Assembly (NCBI RefSeq): GCF_900109735.1
Contig: NZ_FOAS01000006.1
Coordinates: 62,001-126,000, forward strand
DNA length: 64,000 nt
Direction: 5' to 3'
Source: Atopomonas hussainii
Lineage (GTDB): Bacteria; Pseudomonadota; Gammaproteobacteria; Pseudomonadales; Pseudomonadaceae
The position numbers and the translations under genes were made by a program. Position 1 is the stretch's first letter; the number at the start of each line of letters is the position of its first letter. Shown here one piece after another: positions 10,898 to 19,438 of the stretch. The notes under the pieces were generated by a model. That model was not told the origin of the DNA, did not search any database, and was given only the letters and a program-made list of their open reading frames with translations.

Positions 10898-11701
10898 AGC
10901 GAGCACTTCCACCGGCATACCCAGCTGCAATTGGCCCACAGCGTGGTGAACCAGGTTCTGGCCAAAGAAGATCTGCCCATCGCGGCGGCGGTAGGTTTTT
11001 AACGTGGTCAGCGGTTCACCATCAGGCTCTGCCAGCAAGGTGAACGGATCACGGGTAGGAATCACGCAGCGGCTGCACGGCTTAGCCAGCGAGAATTCAA
11101 TATCGCCGATGCGGATACGCTGCCAAGTATCTTCGGCGTACGGCTCGGCACCGCTAACAACCAGATTGGGACGAAAGCGCAACATCGACATCGGCCGGCC
11201 AATCCGCGCGCTTAAGTCATCCAACGACGCTTGGCCAATCAGCAGCAGAGAAAAACCATCGGCAAAACCGACTTTGTCACCCGCTGCGGCGTACTCTAGG
11301 GCTACCTGACGTGCGCGTGGCTCATCGACATATACCAAGCGACAATCACGCCCCAGCCGATGGGTTAGCCACTGCGCAGCGGCCTCGCCGGCATCCAGTG
11401 CCTGTAACGTGTCGCCCCAGACTTGCACTGTGCGCTCTGATTGAGCGCCATTCGGCACATCGATAGACAGCTGCTGGCCCTGAGCGTCACGCAGCAACAG
11501 GCTATCCTCAGCAGCATGGACTGCACTGAGCAAGCCCATGCTGGCAACCTGCCGTTGCGTGATAAATTTGCCCGTTTGCGCATCCACTACCATCCAACGA
11601 CGGTCGCCTGCGAGCCCCAAGGCATCTACTGTGCTGTGCTGCAACGCCACACCAGCCATAGATTTCACCGGAAACTGATACAAGCCACTGAGCGTAATCA
11701 T
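10895..11701 (-). CDS. MOSC domain-containing protein
   Basis: 268 aa from the preferred start. An N-terminal MOSC_N beta-barrel (YQFPVKSMAG, DRRWMVVD) and a C-terminal MOSC domain with the invariant cysteine in KPCSRCVIPT indicate a molybdenum-cofactor sulfurase-like or molybdenum-binding protein of the YcbX/YiiM type. Such proteins can reduce N-hydroxylated bases with a Moco. ATG 11701 has AGGGAAG six bases upstream; the longer frame to 11740 adds residues not seen in the family. Its start codon overlaps that of the divergent DUF1499 lipoprotein gene by two bases. YcbX-like activity is inference. Confidence 0.87.
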   Translation of the reverse strand: MITLSGLYQFPVKSMAGVALQHSTVDALGLAGDRRWMVVDAQTGKFITQRQVASMGLLSAVHAAEDSLLLRDAQGQQLSIDVPNGAQSERTVQVWGDTLQALDAGEAAAQWLTHRLGRDCRLVYVDEPRARQVALEYAAAGDKVGFADGFSLLLIGQASLDDLSARIGRPMSMLRFRPNLVVSGAEPYAEDTWQRIRIGDIEFSLAKPCSRCVIPTRDPFTLLAEPDGEPLTTLKTYRRRDGQIFFGQNLVHHAVGQLQLGMPVEVLA

Positions 11702-12176
11702 GATTATCTTCCCTGCACGAAAAGACGCCACTCTAGGCAAGCAAGCCGTCTACGGCAAGGCTCTTACCCTGATAGTCAGCACCCTACTGCTGACCGCCTG
11801 CAGTGGCAGCCTGCCCAATAACCTCGGTGTGGCAGATGGCCGCTTCAGCGCCTGCCCGGACAAACCCAATTGTGTGAACTCGCAAGCCAGCGACGACGAG
11901 CACCGCATTGCGCCGCTGCCGTTACCCAAAGGCGACGCACTGGCGGCGCTCAAAAACGTCATCGAAGCGCAACCGCGCACCGCGATCGTTAGCCAAAGTG
12001 ACAACTACCTGCATGTCACGTTCACCAGCGCACTGATGCGCTTTGTCGATGACGTGGAGTTTTTCATCACCCCGCAGCACATCGAGGTGCGCTCTGCCTC
12101 ACGCTTGGGGCACTCCGATCTGGGCGTTAACCGCGAGCGTGTAGAAACCCTGCGTAACGCCCTGCTCGCCGAATAA
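11700..12176 (+). CDS. DUF1499 family lipoprotein
   Basis: 158 aa. A hydrophobic segment ends in the lipobox LLTAC-S, with the acylated Cys near residue 34, so this is a predicted lipoprotein; the n-region of about 18 residues is longer than usual. The mature part carries the DUF1499 pattern: CPDKPNCVNSQA near its start, then LHVTFTSALMRFVDDVEFF and a terminal IEVRSASRLGHSDLGVNRER. DUF1499 function is unknown. The ATG overlaps the start codon of the MOSC gene on the other strand, and there is only a weak ribosome-binding site, so the start is less certain than the gene. Confidence 0.85.
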   Translation: MIIFPARKDATLGKQAVYGKALTLIVSTLLLTACSGSLPNNLGVADGRFSACPDKPNCVNSQASDDEHRIAPLPLPKGDALAALKNVIEAQPRTAIVSQSDNYLHVTFTSALMRFVDDVEFFITPQHIEVRSASRLGHSDLGVNRERVETLRNALLAE

Positions 12177-12192
12177 GAGCCTGGGGGGCCGC

Positions 12193-12648
12193 TCAGCGCA
12201 CCTCAAAATGCTCTTCGAGCAGCTTGCGCGGCCCCTGAAACACCAAAAAACGCCACTGCCCCGGCACCACTTCACCTTGCTCGCTGAACTCAAACGCCAT
12301 CACTTCATGGCGCGTGTGCGGCTGCAAGGCTTGCTGTACTTCAAAGCGGTCAAGTCGCTGACCTTGGCCATCAATCACGCCCGGAGTCAGGTACAAAAAG
12401 GTCAGCGGCTGATCGCCTTGCTGCTTACCCGCTAACGAAAAACGCACCCCGAACTTGCTGCCCAGGCGGGCCGGAATGCTGCGCGTCGGCTCAATCGGCT
12501 GATCATTACGCAGCAGCACGCGCTCGCCTTCTTTAAGGTCGGTGTGCTGGTGAATAAACAAGCCCGCTTCTACCTCGCCCTGCAGGCTCACTTGCGCCTG
12601 TGCCAACACCGGCAAACACAAACCCACCGCCCAAATTACCTGTCGCAT
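12193..12648 (-). CDS. DUF3859 family periplasmic protein
   Basis: 151 aa with a short signal peptide (cleavage probably after AQA near residue 19). The mature part, with FGVRFSLAG, FLYLTPGVID and FEFSEQGEVVPGQW, looks like a single immunoglobulin-like beta sandwich of the DUF3859 type. Its role is unknown. It converges on the DUF1499 gene with 16 nt between the stops and no clear terminator. Confidence 0.75.
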   Translation of the reverse strand: MRQVIWAVGLCLPVLAQAQVSLQGEVEAGLFIHQHTDLKEGERVLLRNDQPIEPTRSIPARLGSKFGVRFSLAGKQQGDQPLTFLYLTPGVIDGQGQRLDRFEVQQALQPHTRHEVMAFEFSEQGEVVPGQWRFLVFQGPRKLLEEHFEVR

Positions 12649-12851
12649 ACGTCATCCATCACTGCTGAAAATCAGCCGCCACGCTAGCGCCGAGTGATGA
12701 CAATTTGCTGACCAACGCATGACAACGGCGCCGCACTCGCCAAGTTGTGACTGACCTGATTGCCATCGCCCCGCCGCGCCTGCGCCAAAGCCCTGCGTGA
12801 GCCCTGCCCTTATAACTGCAAGCCACAGCCAATGACTGCACGAGGATGAGC

Positions 12852-14669
12852 ATGCCTGCCTATAAGGTTCCGCAGCGCGAAATGCGCTTTTTGATGAATG
12901 AAGTGCTGGATTACCCGGCGCATTACGCCGGCTTAGCGCAAGGGAGCGAAGCCACCCCAGATGTCGTCGAGGCCATCGTGCAAGAGTGCGCCAAACTCTG
13001 CGAAGAAGTGGTCGCCCCGCTGTATCAAAGCGGTGACGAACAAGGCTGCCAATTTAACGCCGGCGAAGTGACCACCCCACAAGGCTTTCGCGAAGCCTAC
13101 GACGCCTTTGTTGCCGGTGGCTGGCAAGGCTTATCGCACCCGGTGGAGTACGGCGGCCAAGGCTTGCCCATCTCACTGGGGCTGATCAAGCAAGAAATGC
13201 TTGGCACCGCCAATTGGCCGTTCTCGATGTACCCCGGCCTGTCGCTGGGCGCGATGAACACTATCTTGATGCACGGCGACGAAGCGCAGAAGCAAACCTA
13301 TTTAGTGCCCCTCACGGAAGGCCGCTGGGCCGGCACCATGTGCCTCACCGAGCCGCAGTGCGGCACCGATTTGGGCCAAGTAAAAACCACCGCAACTCCG
13401 CAAGACGATGGCAGCTATCGGCTTAACGGCACGAAGATCTTTATCTCTTCCGGTGAACACGACCTGACCGAGAACATTATTCATATTGTTCTGGCACGCC
13501 TACCGGACGCGCCCAAAGGCACCCGCGGCATCAGCTTATTTATCGTGCCTAAGTTCACGGTCAATGCTGACGGCAGCCTCGGCGAGCGCAACCCGGTTAG
13601 CTGCGGCGCGCTGGAGAAGAAAATGGGCATCAAAGCCTCTTCCACCTGCGTGATGAACTTCGATGGTGCCGAGGGCTATTTAATCGGCGAGCCCAACAAA
13701 GGCCTCGAGTGCATGTTCACCTTTATGAACAGTGCGCGCATCGGCACCGCCATCCAAGGCGTTGGCAGCGCCGAGCGGGCTTATCAAGGTGCCTTGGCGT
13801 ATGCCAAAGAGCGCCGCTCGATGCGTGCGTTGTCTGGCACCAAAGAGCGCGAGCAGATTGCCGATAGCCTGCACCATCATGGCGACGTGCGACGCATGCT
13901 GCTGACGCAAAAGGTGATCGCCGAAGGCGGCCGAGCCCTGCTGTATGAAGCCGCGCAAAAAGCCGACTTCATGATCGAAGGCCTGCTCGCCGGCGACATG
14001 CGCACTTACGAAGCCTGGGACGACAAACTGGGCTTTATCACCCCGATCCTCAAGGGCTGCCTGACGGAACTCGGTCTGGAGAGCGCCAATATCGGCATGC
14101 AGGTATTTGGCGGGCACGGCTATATCCGCGAACACGGCATGGAGCAAATCGTTCGCGATGCCCGCATCAGCACCCTTTACGAGGGCACTACCGGCATTCA
14201 AGGGCTAGACCTGTTGGGCCGCAAAGTGCTGTTGCTCACCCAAGGCAAGGCGGTGCGCCAATACACCCGCGACATGCTTAAGGTAGCCCTGCCGCTGGTC
14301 AAACAGCCACGCCTGCGCCGTCATGCGCTGACGGTGCTCAAGCTGGCCGCGCAGTGGAATTGGCTCACCGTGCGCATCGCCTTAAAAGCGCGCAAAGAAC
14401 GTGAGGTAGTATCCACCGCCTGCCACGACTTCTTGATGTATTCCGGCTATGCCGCGCTGGCCTTTATCTGGCTAAAAATGGCTGCCAAAGCCGCCGAGCG
14501 CCTAGAGCAAGGCGGCGAACAAAGCGCCGATTTCTATCGCACTAAATTGGCCAGCGCCGACTTTTACTTCGAGCGCCTGTTACCGCGCGGTAAAGCACAC
14601 GCGCAGAGCATGCTGAAAAACGCGCAAAGCCTAATGAGCACGCCGATTGAGCACTTTGCCTTCGACTAA
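12852..14669 (+). CDS. Acyl-CoA dehydrogenase with C-terminal extension
   Basis: 605-aa FAD-dependent acyl-CoA dehydrogenase of the long type found in pseudomonads (about 600 aa against about 380 for MCAD). Domains in order: helical N-terminal domain, beta domain with MCLTEPQCGTDLG (FAD contact), and helical domain with QVFGGHGYIREHGMEQIVRD. The catalytic base is the Glu of LYEGTTGIQ, equivalent to MCAD Glu376. A C-terminal helical extension of about 150 aa follows. ATG 12852 is preferred over 12846 because GAGG is six bases upstream. The gene stands alone; the chain length it oxidises cannot be read from the sequence. It could feed FadBA, encoded elsewhere in this window. Confidence 0.93.
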   Translation: MPAYKVPQREMRFLMNEVLDYPAHYAGLAQGSEATPDVVEAIVQECAKLCEEVVAPLYQSGDEQGCQFNAGEVTTPQGFREAYDAFVAGGWQGLSHPVEYGGQGLPISLGLIKQEMLGTANWPFSMYPGLSLGAMNTILMHGDEAQKQTYLVPLTEGRWAGTMCLTEPQCGTDLGQVKTTATPQDDGSYRLNGTKIFISSGEHDLTENIIHIVLARLPDAPKGTRGISLFIVPKFTVNADGSLGERNPVSCGALEKKMGIKASSTCVMNFDGAEGYLIGEPNKGLECMFTFMNSARIGTAIQGVGSAERAYQGALAYAKERRSMRALSGTKEREQIADSLHHHGDVRRMLLTQKVIAEGGRALLYEAAQKADFMIEGLLAGDMRTYEAWDDKLGFITPILKGCLTELGLESANIGMQVFGGHGYIREHGMEQIVRDARISTLYEGTTGIQGLDLLGRKVLLLTQGKAVRQYTRDMLKVALPLVKQPRLRRHALTVLKLAAQWNWLTVRIALKARKEREVVSTACHDFLMYSGYAALAFIWLKMAAKAAERLEQGGEQSADFYRTKLASADFYFERLLPRGKAHAQSMLKNAQSLMSTPIEHFAFD

Positions 14670-14813
14670 TTGCTCGCCCTAGACGCGTGGCGCGCTGAAT
14701 AACCCGCAGTGCGCCACGCCGTCGACAAAGCCCAACAAGCATTCGAACCGCGCGGCACAAGCCCTCTGCGGATGAGGCCGTGCACGAAAAAAACCGGCAA
14801 ATCCCTGAGAAGC

Positions 14814-14844
14814 TTGCAAAACCTGTCGCAAAAAGGGCTAGACT
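14814..14844 (+). promoter_or_regulatory. Candidate promoter of the 15017 gene
   Basis: TTGCAA (14814-14819) and TAGACT (14839-14844) with a 19-nt spacer, slightly long for sigma-70. The predicted transcript would start inside the first A/T-rich inverted repeat (14847-14879), so that repeat could act as operator or as the first RNA hairpin. Confidence 0.4.
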
Positions 14845-14846
14845 GT

Positions 14847-14937
14847 GCCAAAAAAGGCATCTATGTGACCTTTTTTGCCAACAAGATCACACTTCCCGGC
14901 CGTTATACGGCATGTTTTTGGCGAAATGTCGCCAAAA
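14847..14937 (+). promoter_or_regulatory. Cluster of inverted repeats in 5' leader
   Basis: Three successive dyads: 14847-14857 with 14869-14879 (10 of 11 pairs, 11-nt loop); 14899-14903 with 14907-14911 (5 pairs, 3-nt loop); 14916-14924 with 14929-14937 (9 perfect pairs, TTTTGGCGA and its complement, 4-nt loop). None is followed by a terminator-type T run in the plus direction except the first, whose 3' arm is itself T-rich. They could be regulator sites on DNA or a folded leader RNA. Confidence 0.5.
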
Positions 14938-15016
14938 CGTCGGTCATCGTGTGGCTATTGTTAGACAACGTGCTGAGGCTGGAACTCACCAGCGCCGCCG
15001 TACAGACGGATCTGCA

Positions 15017-15874
15017 ATGCTAGAAAACTTGCCGTTCTTCAACCGTTTAGCCTTGGCCGCCCACCGGCCTACCGCTATTGCTCGCGCTGCGGCCACCTTG
15101 GCCGTGCAGCCGGTTGACCCATGCTGGGGCAATGGCAGCGTTTTTTGGGAATCGGCCCTACCCCTGCAGAACCTGCTTAACATGCCGAAACGGCGCCTTA
15201 GCGGCCCCGTTAAAGAAGTGAAAGATGCTGCCTGGCAAGTGCTCAACGGCTTAGTCAGCGAGCACACCGTGCATGAAGAGCATTTTGACTTACGCCGCTT
15301 GGGCGGTTTGGTACACAGTGCCGAATTTGCCGATCACGATTTCACGACCCTAGAGCAATTAGCCAATAGCCCCTTGGCTGCCGACTACCGGGTGAACTCT
15401 TACGGCGACTTTATGCAGGTGCTCGGGCGCGCTTTTAGCGCCGTCGGCACCGCTAGCTTCTTGGAGCTGTATCAAGCCAGCTGGCAAGGCGACCGCCTCT
15501 TCTGGGGCTTTAGTAAAGGCGGCTTGGCCATGGCCAGCGCCGTCACCTATGCCCGCACTCACGAGCTAGAACAAAGTGTGCCGGCCAATATTCATCAGCT
15601 GCAGCTAAGCCATGAAGGGCTTAATGAGCTAGAAACCCAGTTCATTTGCCTGCTGCTGGAGAAAAAACTCTTCGCCGAGAAGCCGCTCGTGCAACTGCTC
15701 GCCGAACATCATGTGCTGTATGCCCGCTTGGTGCTCAGTACCGACCCCAAACACCCTGACTTACTGATGCTGCCGCTCAGCTCCGCACCGGCTCAAGCGG
15801 TGGGCGAAGGCTTGCTGCAAGCGGGCGCCACTGCGATGGGTGACTGCCTGCGCGCCTGCTGCAAGCCGCACTAA
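15017..15874 (+). CDS. Conserved hypothetical protein
   Basis: 285 aa, cytoplasmic by composition, function not recognised. I take ATG 15017 (MLENLPFF) as start; the frame stays open upstream to 14780, but that part has a different, Arg/His-rich composition and covers the hairpin region. The protein is rich in Leu and Ala helices, has no transmembrane segment, and ends with a Cys-containing tail (GDCLRACCKPH). Its stop lies 10 nt from the stop of the converging chemoreceptor gene, with no terminator between them. Confidence 0.65.
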   Translation: MLENLPFFNRLALAAHRPTAIARAAATLAVQPVDPCWGNGSVFWESALPLQNLLNMPKRRLSGPVKEVKDAAWQVLNGLVSEHTVHEEHFDLRRLGGLVHSAEFADHDFTTLEQLANSPLAADYRVNSYGDFMQVLGRAFSAVGTASFLELYQASWQGDRLFWGFSKGGLAMASAVTYARTHELEQSVPANIHQLQLSHEGLNELETQFICLLLEKKLFAEKPLVQLLAEHHVLYARLVLSTDPKHPDLLMLPLSSAPAQAVGEGLLQAGATAMGDCLRACCKPH

Positions 15875-15884
15875 CCACGCCGCA

Positions 15885-17336
15885 TCAAGGCTGAGTCACC
15901 TGCGCACTTAAGCGTTGCGCGACCTGCGCCAACGACTCACTCATCGCCACCAACTCCAGCTGCGCACTCAACAACGCCGCACTGGCATCGCGCTGCCGCT
16001 CGACCGCCGCCAGCTGTACTTGGCTATGGCTTTGCAGCTCTAGCAACTGCGCCTGACTGCCGCTAAGCACCTGACTGTGTTCAGCCATACCCTCAGCCAC
16101 ATGACGGGTTTGCCCCACATTACTCAGAAGCGCCTCAGTCACGCCGGTGACTTGCTGCACGCCACGCGCCACCGAGTTTTGCGCCTGCGCCAGTAACCCC
16201 TGCACCTCATCGGCGGTGCGATTACTGCGCTGCGACAAACTGCGCACCTCATCGGCCACCACCGCAAAGCCACGCCCATGCTCGCCTGCGCGAGCCGCTT
16301 CAATGGCTGCGTTTAACGCCAGCAAGTTGGTTTGCGCGGCAATATCGCTGATCACCTGCATGGCCTCGGCAATCTGTGCATTGCTGTGTTCAATGGCCTG
16401 CATGCTGTGCTGCGCCGCTTGCATGCCTGCAGCACGTTGCTCCACTTGTGCCGCACTATCTTGGGTGCTGGCGGTGAGCCCTTGCATGTGCTCGGCGCCT
16501 TGCTGCAAACCGGTTAACACCGACTGCAAGGCCACATCGAGCGACTGCATATCGGCACTTTGCTGCTGCACATCGTTATCGATACTCACGCAGCGCTCAC
16601 GCACGGTGATCAGCGTACCATGCAGCTGGCCGGAGAGCTTCTGCAAGCCCTCTACGCTGCTGCGCACTTCTGTCAGCAGGTGGCTCAAGCTCGCGTGATT
16701 GCGCTCAGCGGCAGCGCTTTGTTGTTCGGCTTGGCGCCAGTGCTGCTCGGCATCTTTGAGCGCCTTTTCGCGCAGGCCGGCGCTATACCACTGCGCCAGC
16801 CACACGGTGAGCACCGGCAACAAATAACCCGAGTATTGGTTCACCATGGCATCGCGCGGGCTCAACTCAAACTGCGGCAAACTGGCACCACTGCGCTCTA
16901 GGCGCAGCAGCCAAAAGACAAACACTAGCTGGATTAAGCTCCAAAACATGGCGCTGCGTTTACCCGCTAACAAATAGGCAAACACGATCATCGCCAGCGG
17001 CCAATAGACATGCGCCGACTGCAAGCCACCCAGCTGATAGACCAAGATCATCGCGTAGCTGCTCATGCACGCCAGCGCTAGGTTGGCCACTGCCTGAACT
17101 GGCAACCACGCTTGGCGCAGCATCAACAGCGCTAATGGCATGCCGATAATCAGCAAAAAAGCGCCTTGCGCCAGCGCCGCATTGCCCATGCCCCCCCATT
17201 TGATGGCGCTGTAGAGGCCAATAATCACCCCACACAAGCCACAAAACGCCACCGTACGGCTTTGCAGCCACAGCGCTTCATCGTCGCACGCACTACTGGG
17301 CATAAAGTGCCCGAGAAAACCGCCGGTTTGGGTCAT
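15885..17336 (-). CDS. Methyl-accepting chemotaxis protein with six-TM sensor
   Basis: 483 aa. Instead of a periplasmic ligand domain the N-terminal half holds about six hydrophobic helices (approximately residues 30-47, 55-75, 80-100, 106-126, 128-147 and 165-186), so sensing is probably within or at the membrane. No HAMP domain is evident between the last helix and the coiled coil. The signalling hairpin tip is clear: [18 protein letters not shown], then [15 protein letters not shown] strong AGGAGAGG site precedes ATG 17336. The C-terminus has no CheR-tethering pentapeptide. It is expected to signal to CheA/CheW; the stimulus is unknown. Confidence 0.92.
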   Translation of the reverse strand: MTQTGGFLGHFMPSSACDDEALWLQSRTVAFCGLCGVIIGLYSAIKWGGMGNAALAQGAFLLIIGMPLALLMLRQAWLPVQAVANLALACMSSYAMILVYQLGGLQSAHVYWPLAMIVFAYLLAGKRSAMFWSLIQLVFVFWLLRLERSGASLPQFELSPRDAMVNQYSGYLLPVLTVWLAQWYSAGLREKALKDAEQHWRQAEQQSAAAERNHASLSHLLTEVRSSVEGLQKLSGQLHGTLITVRERCVSIDNDVQQQSADMQSLDVALQSVLTGLQQGAEHMQGLTASTQDSAAQVEQRAAGMQAAQHSMQAIEHSNAQIAEAMQVISDIAAQTNLLALNAAIEAARAGEHGRGFAVVADEVRSLSQRSNRTADEVQGLLAQAQNSVARGVQQVTGVTEALLSNVGQTRHVAEGMAEHSQVLSGSQAQLLELQSHSQVQLAAVERQRDASAALLSAQLELVAMSESLAQVAQRLSAQVTQP

Positions 17337-17410
17337 ACGCCTCTCCTACTGCCATAGCGTTTCGGCCAGAGTGATAAACACTTAAGGCTGCCGAGCTTTC
17401 TTATAGCGCA

Positions 17411-17452
17411 AAAAAACGCCCCCGCAGAACCAGCCTGCGGGGGCGTTTTTTT
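17411..17452. terminator. Strong bidirectional terminator near htpG 3' end
   Basis: Eleven-bp perfect stem CGCCCCCGCAG / CTGCGGGGGCG (17417-17427 and 17435-17445) flanked by A6 on the left and T7 on the right. It lies just beyond the htpG stop on the minus strand and upstream of the chemoreceptor gene. Confidence 0.9.
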
Positions 17453-17468
17453 AAGCCAGCGCTACAGC

Positions 17469-19367
17469 TTACGCGCTTAACTCGACCAGCAATTGGTTGA
17501 GACGACGCACATAAGCGGCCGGATCTTTCAGCGAATTACCCGCTGCCAGCGCTGCCTGATCGAACAACACCAGGGCCAAATCGCTAAAGCGCTGCTCGCC
17601 TTGCTCGGCTTCGAGTTTGCCCACCAGCGGGTGCGCCGGGTTGATCTCGAAAATCGGCTTCGACTCAGGCGCTTTCTGCCCGCTAGCTTCCAAGATACGG
17701 CGCATCTGCAAGCCCATATCTTGTTCGCCGATGGCCAAGATCGCCGGCGAGTCGGTTAAGCGGTGTGACACGCGCACTTCGCTCACCTGCTCGCTCAAGG
17801 CTTTTTTCAAGCGCTCCAGCAAGCCTTCTTTGGCTTTGCTGACTTCTTCTTGGGCTTTCTTGTCTTCTTCGCTATCCAATGCGCCAAGATCAAGATCGCC
17901 ACGCGCTACGTCAACGAACTGCTTGCCATCGAACTCGGTGAGGTAGCTCATCAGCCACTCATCGATACGATCGGTGAGCAACAAGACTTCGATACCTTTC
18001 TTGCGGAAGACTTCCAAGTGCGGGCTGTTTTTCACCTGATCGTAGCTTTCGCCAGTGAGGTAATAGAGCTTGTCCTGCCCTTCCACCATGCGTGCGATGT
18101 AATCGGCGAGGCTGACGGTTTCTTCCGCGTTACCCGCATGGGTCGAGGCAAAACGCAGCAGGCCGGCGATTTTCTCTTTGTTGGCGAAATCTTCCGCCGG
18201 GCCTTCTTTGATCACACTGCCAAAGGCTTTCCAGAACTTGGCGTATTTCTCGCCATCGTTCTTGGCTAGCTTCTCCAGCATGTCCAGCACGCGCTTAGTC
18301 AGCGCGCCGCGCATAGCGTCGATATTCGGGTCTTTTTGCAGAATTTCGCGTGAGACGTTCAACGACAGATCATTGGAATCCACCACGCCTTTGATAAAGC
18401 GCAGGTACAAGGGCAGGAACTGCTCGGCCTGATCCATGATGAACACGCGCTGCACATAGAGCTTTAAGCCCTTGGGTGCTTCGCGGTGGTACAAGTCAAA
18501 CGGCGCACGCCCCGGCACATAGAGCAGCGAGGTGTATTCCAGCTTGCCTTCAACCTTGTTGTGGCTCCAAGCCAGCGGGTCTTCGAAGTCATGGGCGATG
18601 TGCTTGTAGAACTCGCCGTACTCTTCGTCTTTCACCTCGGTGCGCGCACGCGTCCACAGGGCGCTGGCGCGGTTCGCGGTTTCCCACTCGGGCTCTGCCG
18701 GCTTGTCGTCTTCGCCGCTGGCTTCTTTGGGCAGCTCGATCGGCAAAGCGATATGGTCTGAGTATTTTTTGATCAGGTTACGCAGGCGCCAACCATCGGC
18801 ATATTCGGCGCACGCTTCTTTTAAGTGCAGCGTGATACGCGTGCCACGCTCGGCACGTTCGATGGCCTCGATGGTGAATTCGCCCTCGCCTTTAGACACC
18901 CAGCGCACGCCGCTGTCGGCACTCGCACCAGCACGACGGGTTTCTACGCTCACTTCATCGGCAACGATAAAGGCGCTGTAAAAACCGACGCCGAATTGAC
19001 CGATCAGGTGGGCATCTTTCTTTTGATCGCCCGAGAGCTGCTTGAGGAAGTCCGACGTGCCGGACTTGGCGATAGTGCCTAAGTTGGCGATGACTTCTTC
19101 ACGGCTCATGCCGATGCCGTTGTCTTCGATGGTCAACGTGCGTGCAGCGCTGTCGAAGCTCAGGCGGATTTTTAACTGCGGTGACTCTTCGAGCAGTTCA
19201 GGCTTGGCCAAGGCCTCGAAACGCAGCTTGTCGGCGGCATCCGAGGCGTTGGAAATTAACTCGCGCAGGAAAATTTCCTGATTGGAGTACAACGAGTGAA
19301 TCATCAGGTGAAGCAGCTGCTTCACTTCGGTCTGAAAACCTAATGTTTCTTTTTGAGCGCATTCCAT
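17469..19367 (-). CDS. htpG: Chaperone HtpG (Hsp90)
   Basis: Bacterial Hsp90, an ATP-dependent dimeric chaperone in the cytoplasm. The GHKL ATPase domain shows [21 protein letters not shown] and [11 protein letters not shown]; middle and C-terminal dimerisation domains follow to full length. ATG 19367 ([14 protein letters not shown]) gives 632 aa and matches the usual N-terminus; the frame can be read from 19394 but the extra nine residues are not family-like. A sigma-32 type promoter (19410-19438) lies about 45 nt upstream, as expected for a heat-shock gene. It is followed by a strong terminator. Confidence 0.97.
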   Translation of the reverse strand: MECAQKETLGFQTEVKQLLHLMIHSLYSNQEIFLRELISNASDAADKLRFEALAKPELLEESPQLKIRLSFDSAARTLTIEDNGIGMSREEVIANLGTIAKSGTSDFLKQLSGDQKKDAHLIGQFGVGFYSAFIVADEVSVETRRAGASADSGVRWVSKGEGEFTIEAIERAERGTRITLHLKEACAEYADGWRLRNLIKKYSDHIALPIELPKEASGEDDKPAEPEWETANRASALWTRARTEVKDEEYGEFYKHIAHDFEDPLAWSHNKVEGKLEYTSLLYVPGRAPFDLYHREAPKGLKLYVQRVFIMDQAEQFLPLYLRFIKGVVDSNDLSLNVSREILQKDPNIDAMRGALTKRVLDMLEKLAKNDGEKYAKFWKAFGSVIKEGPAEDFANKEKIAGLLRFASTHAGNAEETVSLADYIARMVEGQDKLYYLTGESYDQVKNSPHLEVFRKKGIEVLLLTDRIDEWLMSYLTEFDGKQFVDVARGDLDLGALDSEEDKKAQEEVSKAKEGLLERLKKALSEQVSEVRVSHRLTDSPAILAIGEQDMGLQMRRILEASGQKAPESKPIFEINPAHPLVGKLEAEQGEQRFSDLALVLFDQAALAAGNSLKDPAAYVRRLNQLLVELSA

Positions 19368-19409
19368 AGGATGTCCAAACTCCAGTGACAACAAAACCAG
19401 TGCTTACTG

Positions 19410-19438
19410 AAGTGGGGACGGCCTTAGGGCATTTCAAG
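19410..19438 (-). promoter_or_regulatory. Sigma-32 heat-shock promoter of htpG
   Basis: On the minus strand CTTGAA (19433-19438) and CCCCACTT (19410-19417) are separated by 15 nt, close to the RpoH consensus CTTGAA-N13-17-CCCCATNT. The -35 element contains the TGA stop codon of the upstream gene (19434-19436), so the heat-shock promoter is tucked into the end of that gene. Confidence 0.75.

Larger units (their letters stand above)
14670..15016. other. 347-nt intergenic leader with tandem hairpins
   Basis: No gene is supported here; the open frame crossing it in phase with the next gene begins without a ribosome-binding site. The region contains a candidate promoter (14814-14844) followed by four inverted repeats in 165 nt: 14847-14879 (GCC-A6-GG and its near complement), 14899-14911 (GCCGT-TAT-ACGGC), 14916-14937 (nine perfect pairs around AATG) and 14998-15009 (CCGT-ACAG-ACGG), the last covering the only Shine-Dalgarno-like bases before ATG 15017. 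Confidence 0.6.

Noticed and set aside
14780-15016. N-terminal extension of the 15017 gene to 14780
   Set aside because: No ribosome-binding site at 14780, composition unlike the rest of the protein, and it would cover the promoter and hairpin cluster.
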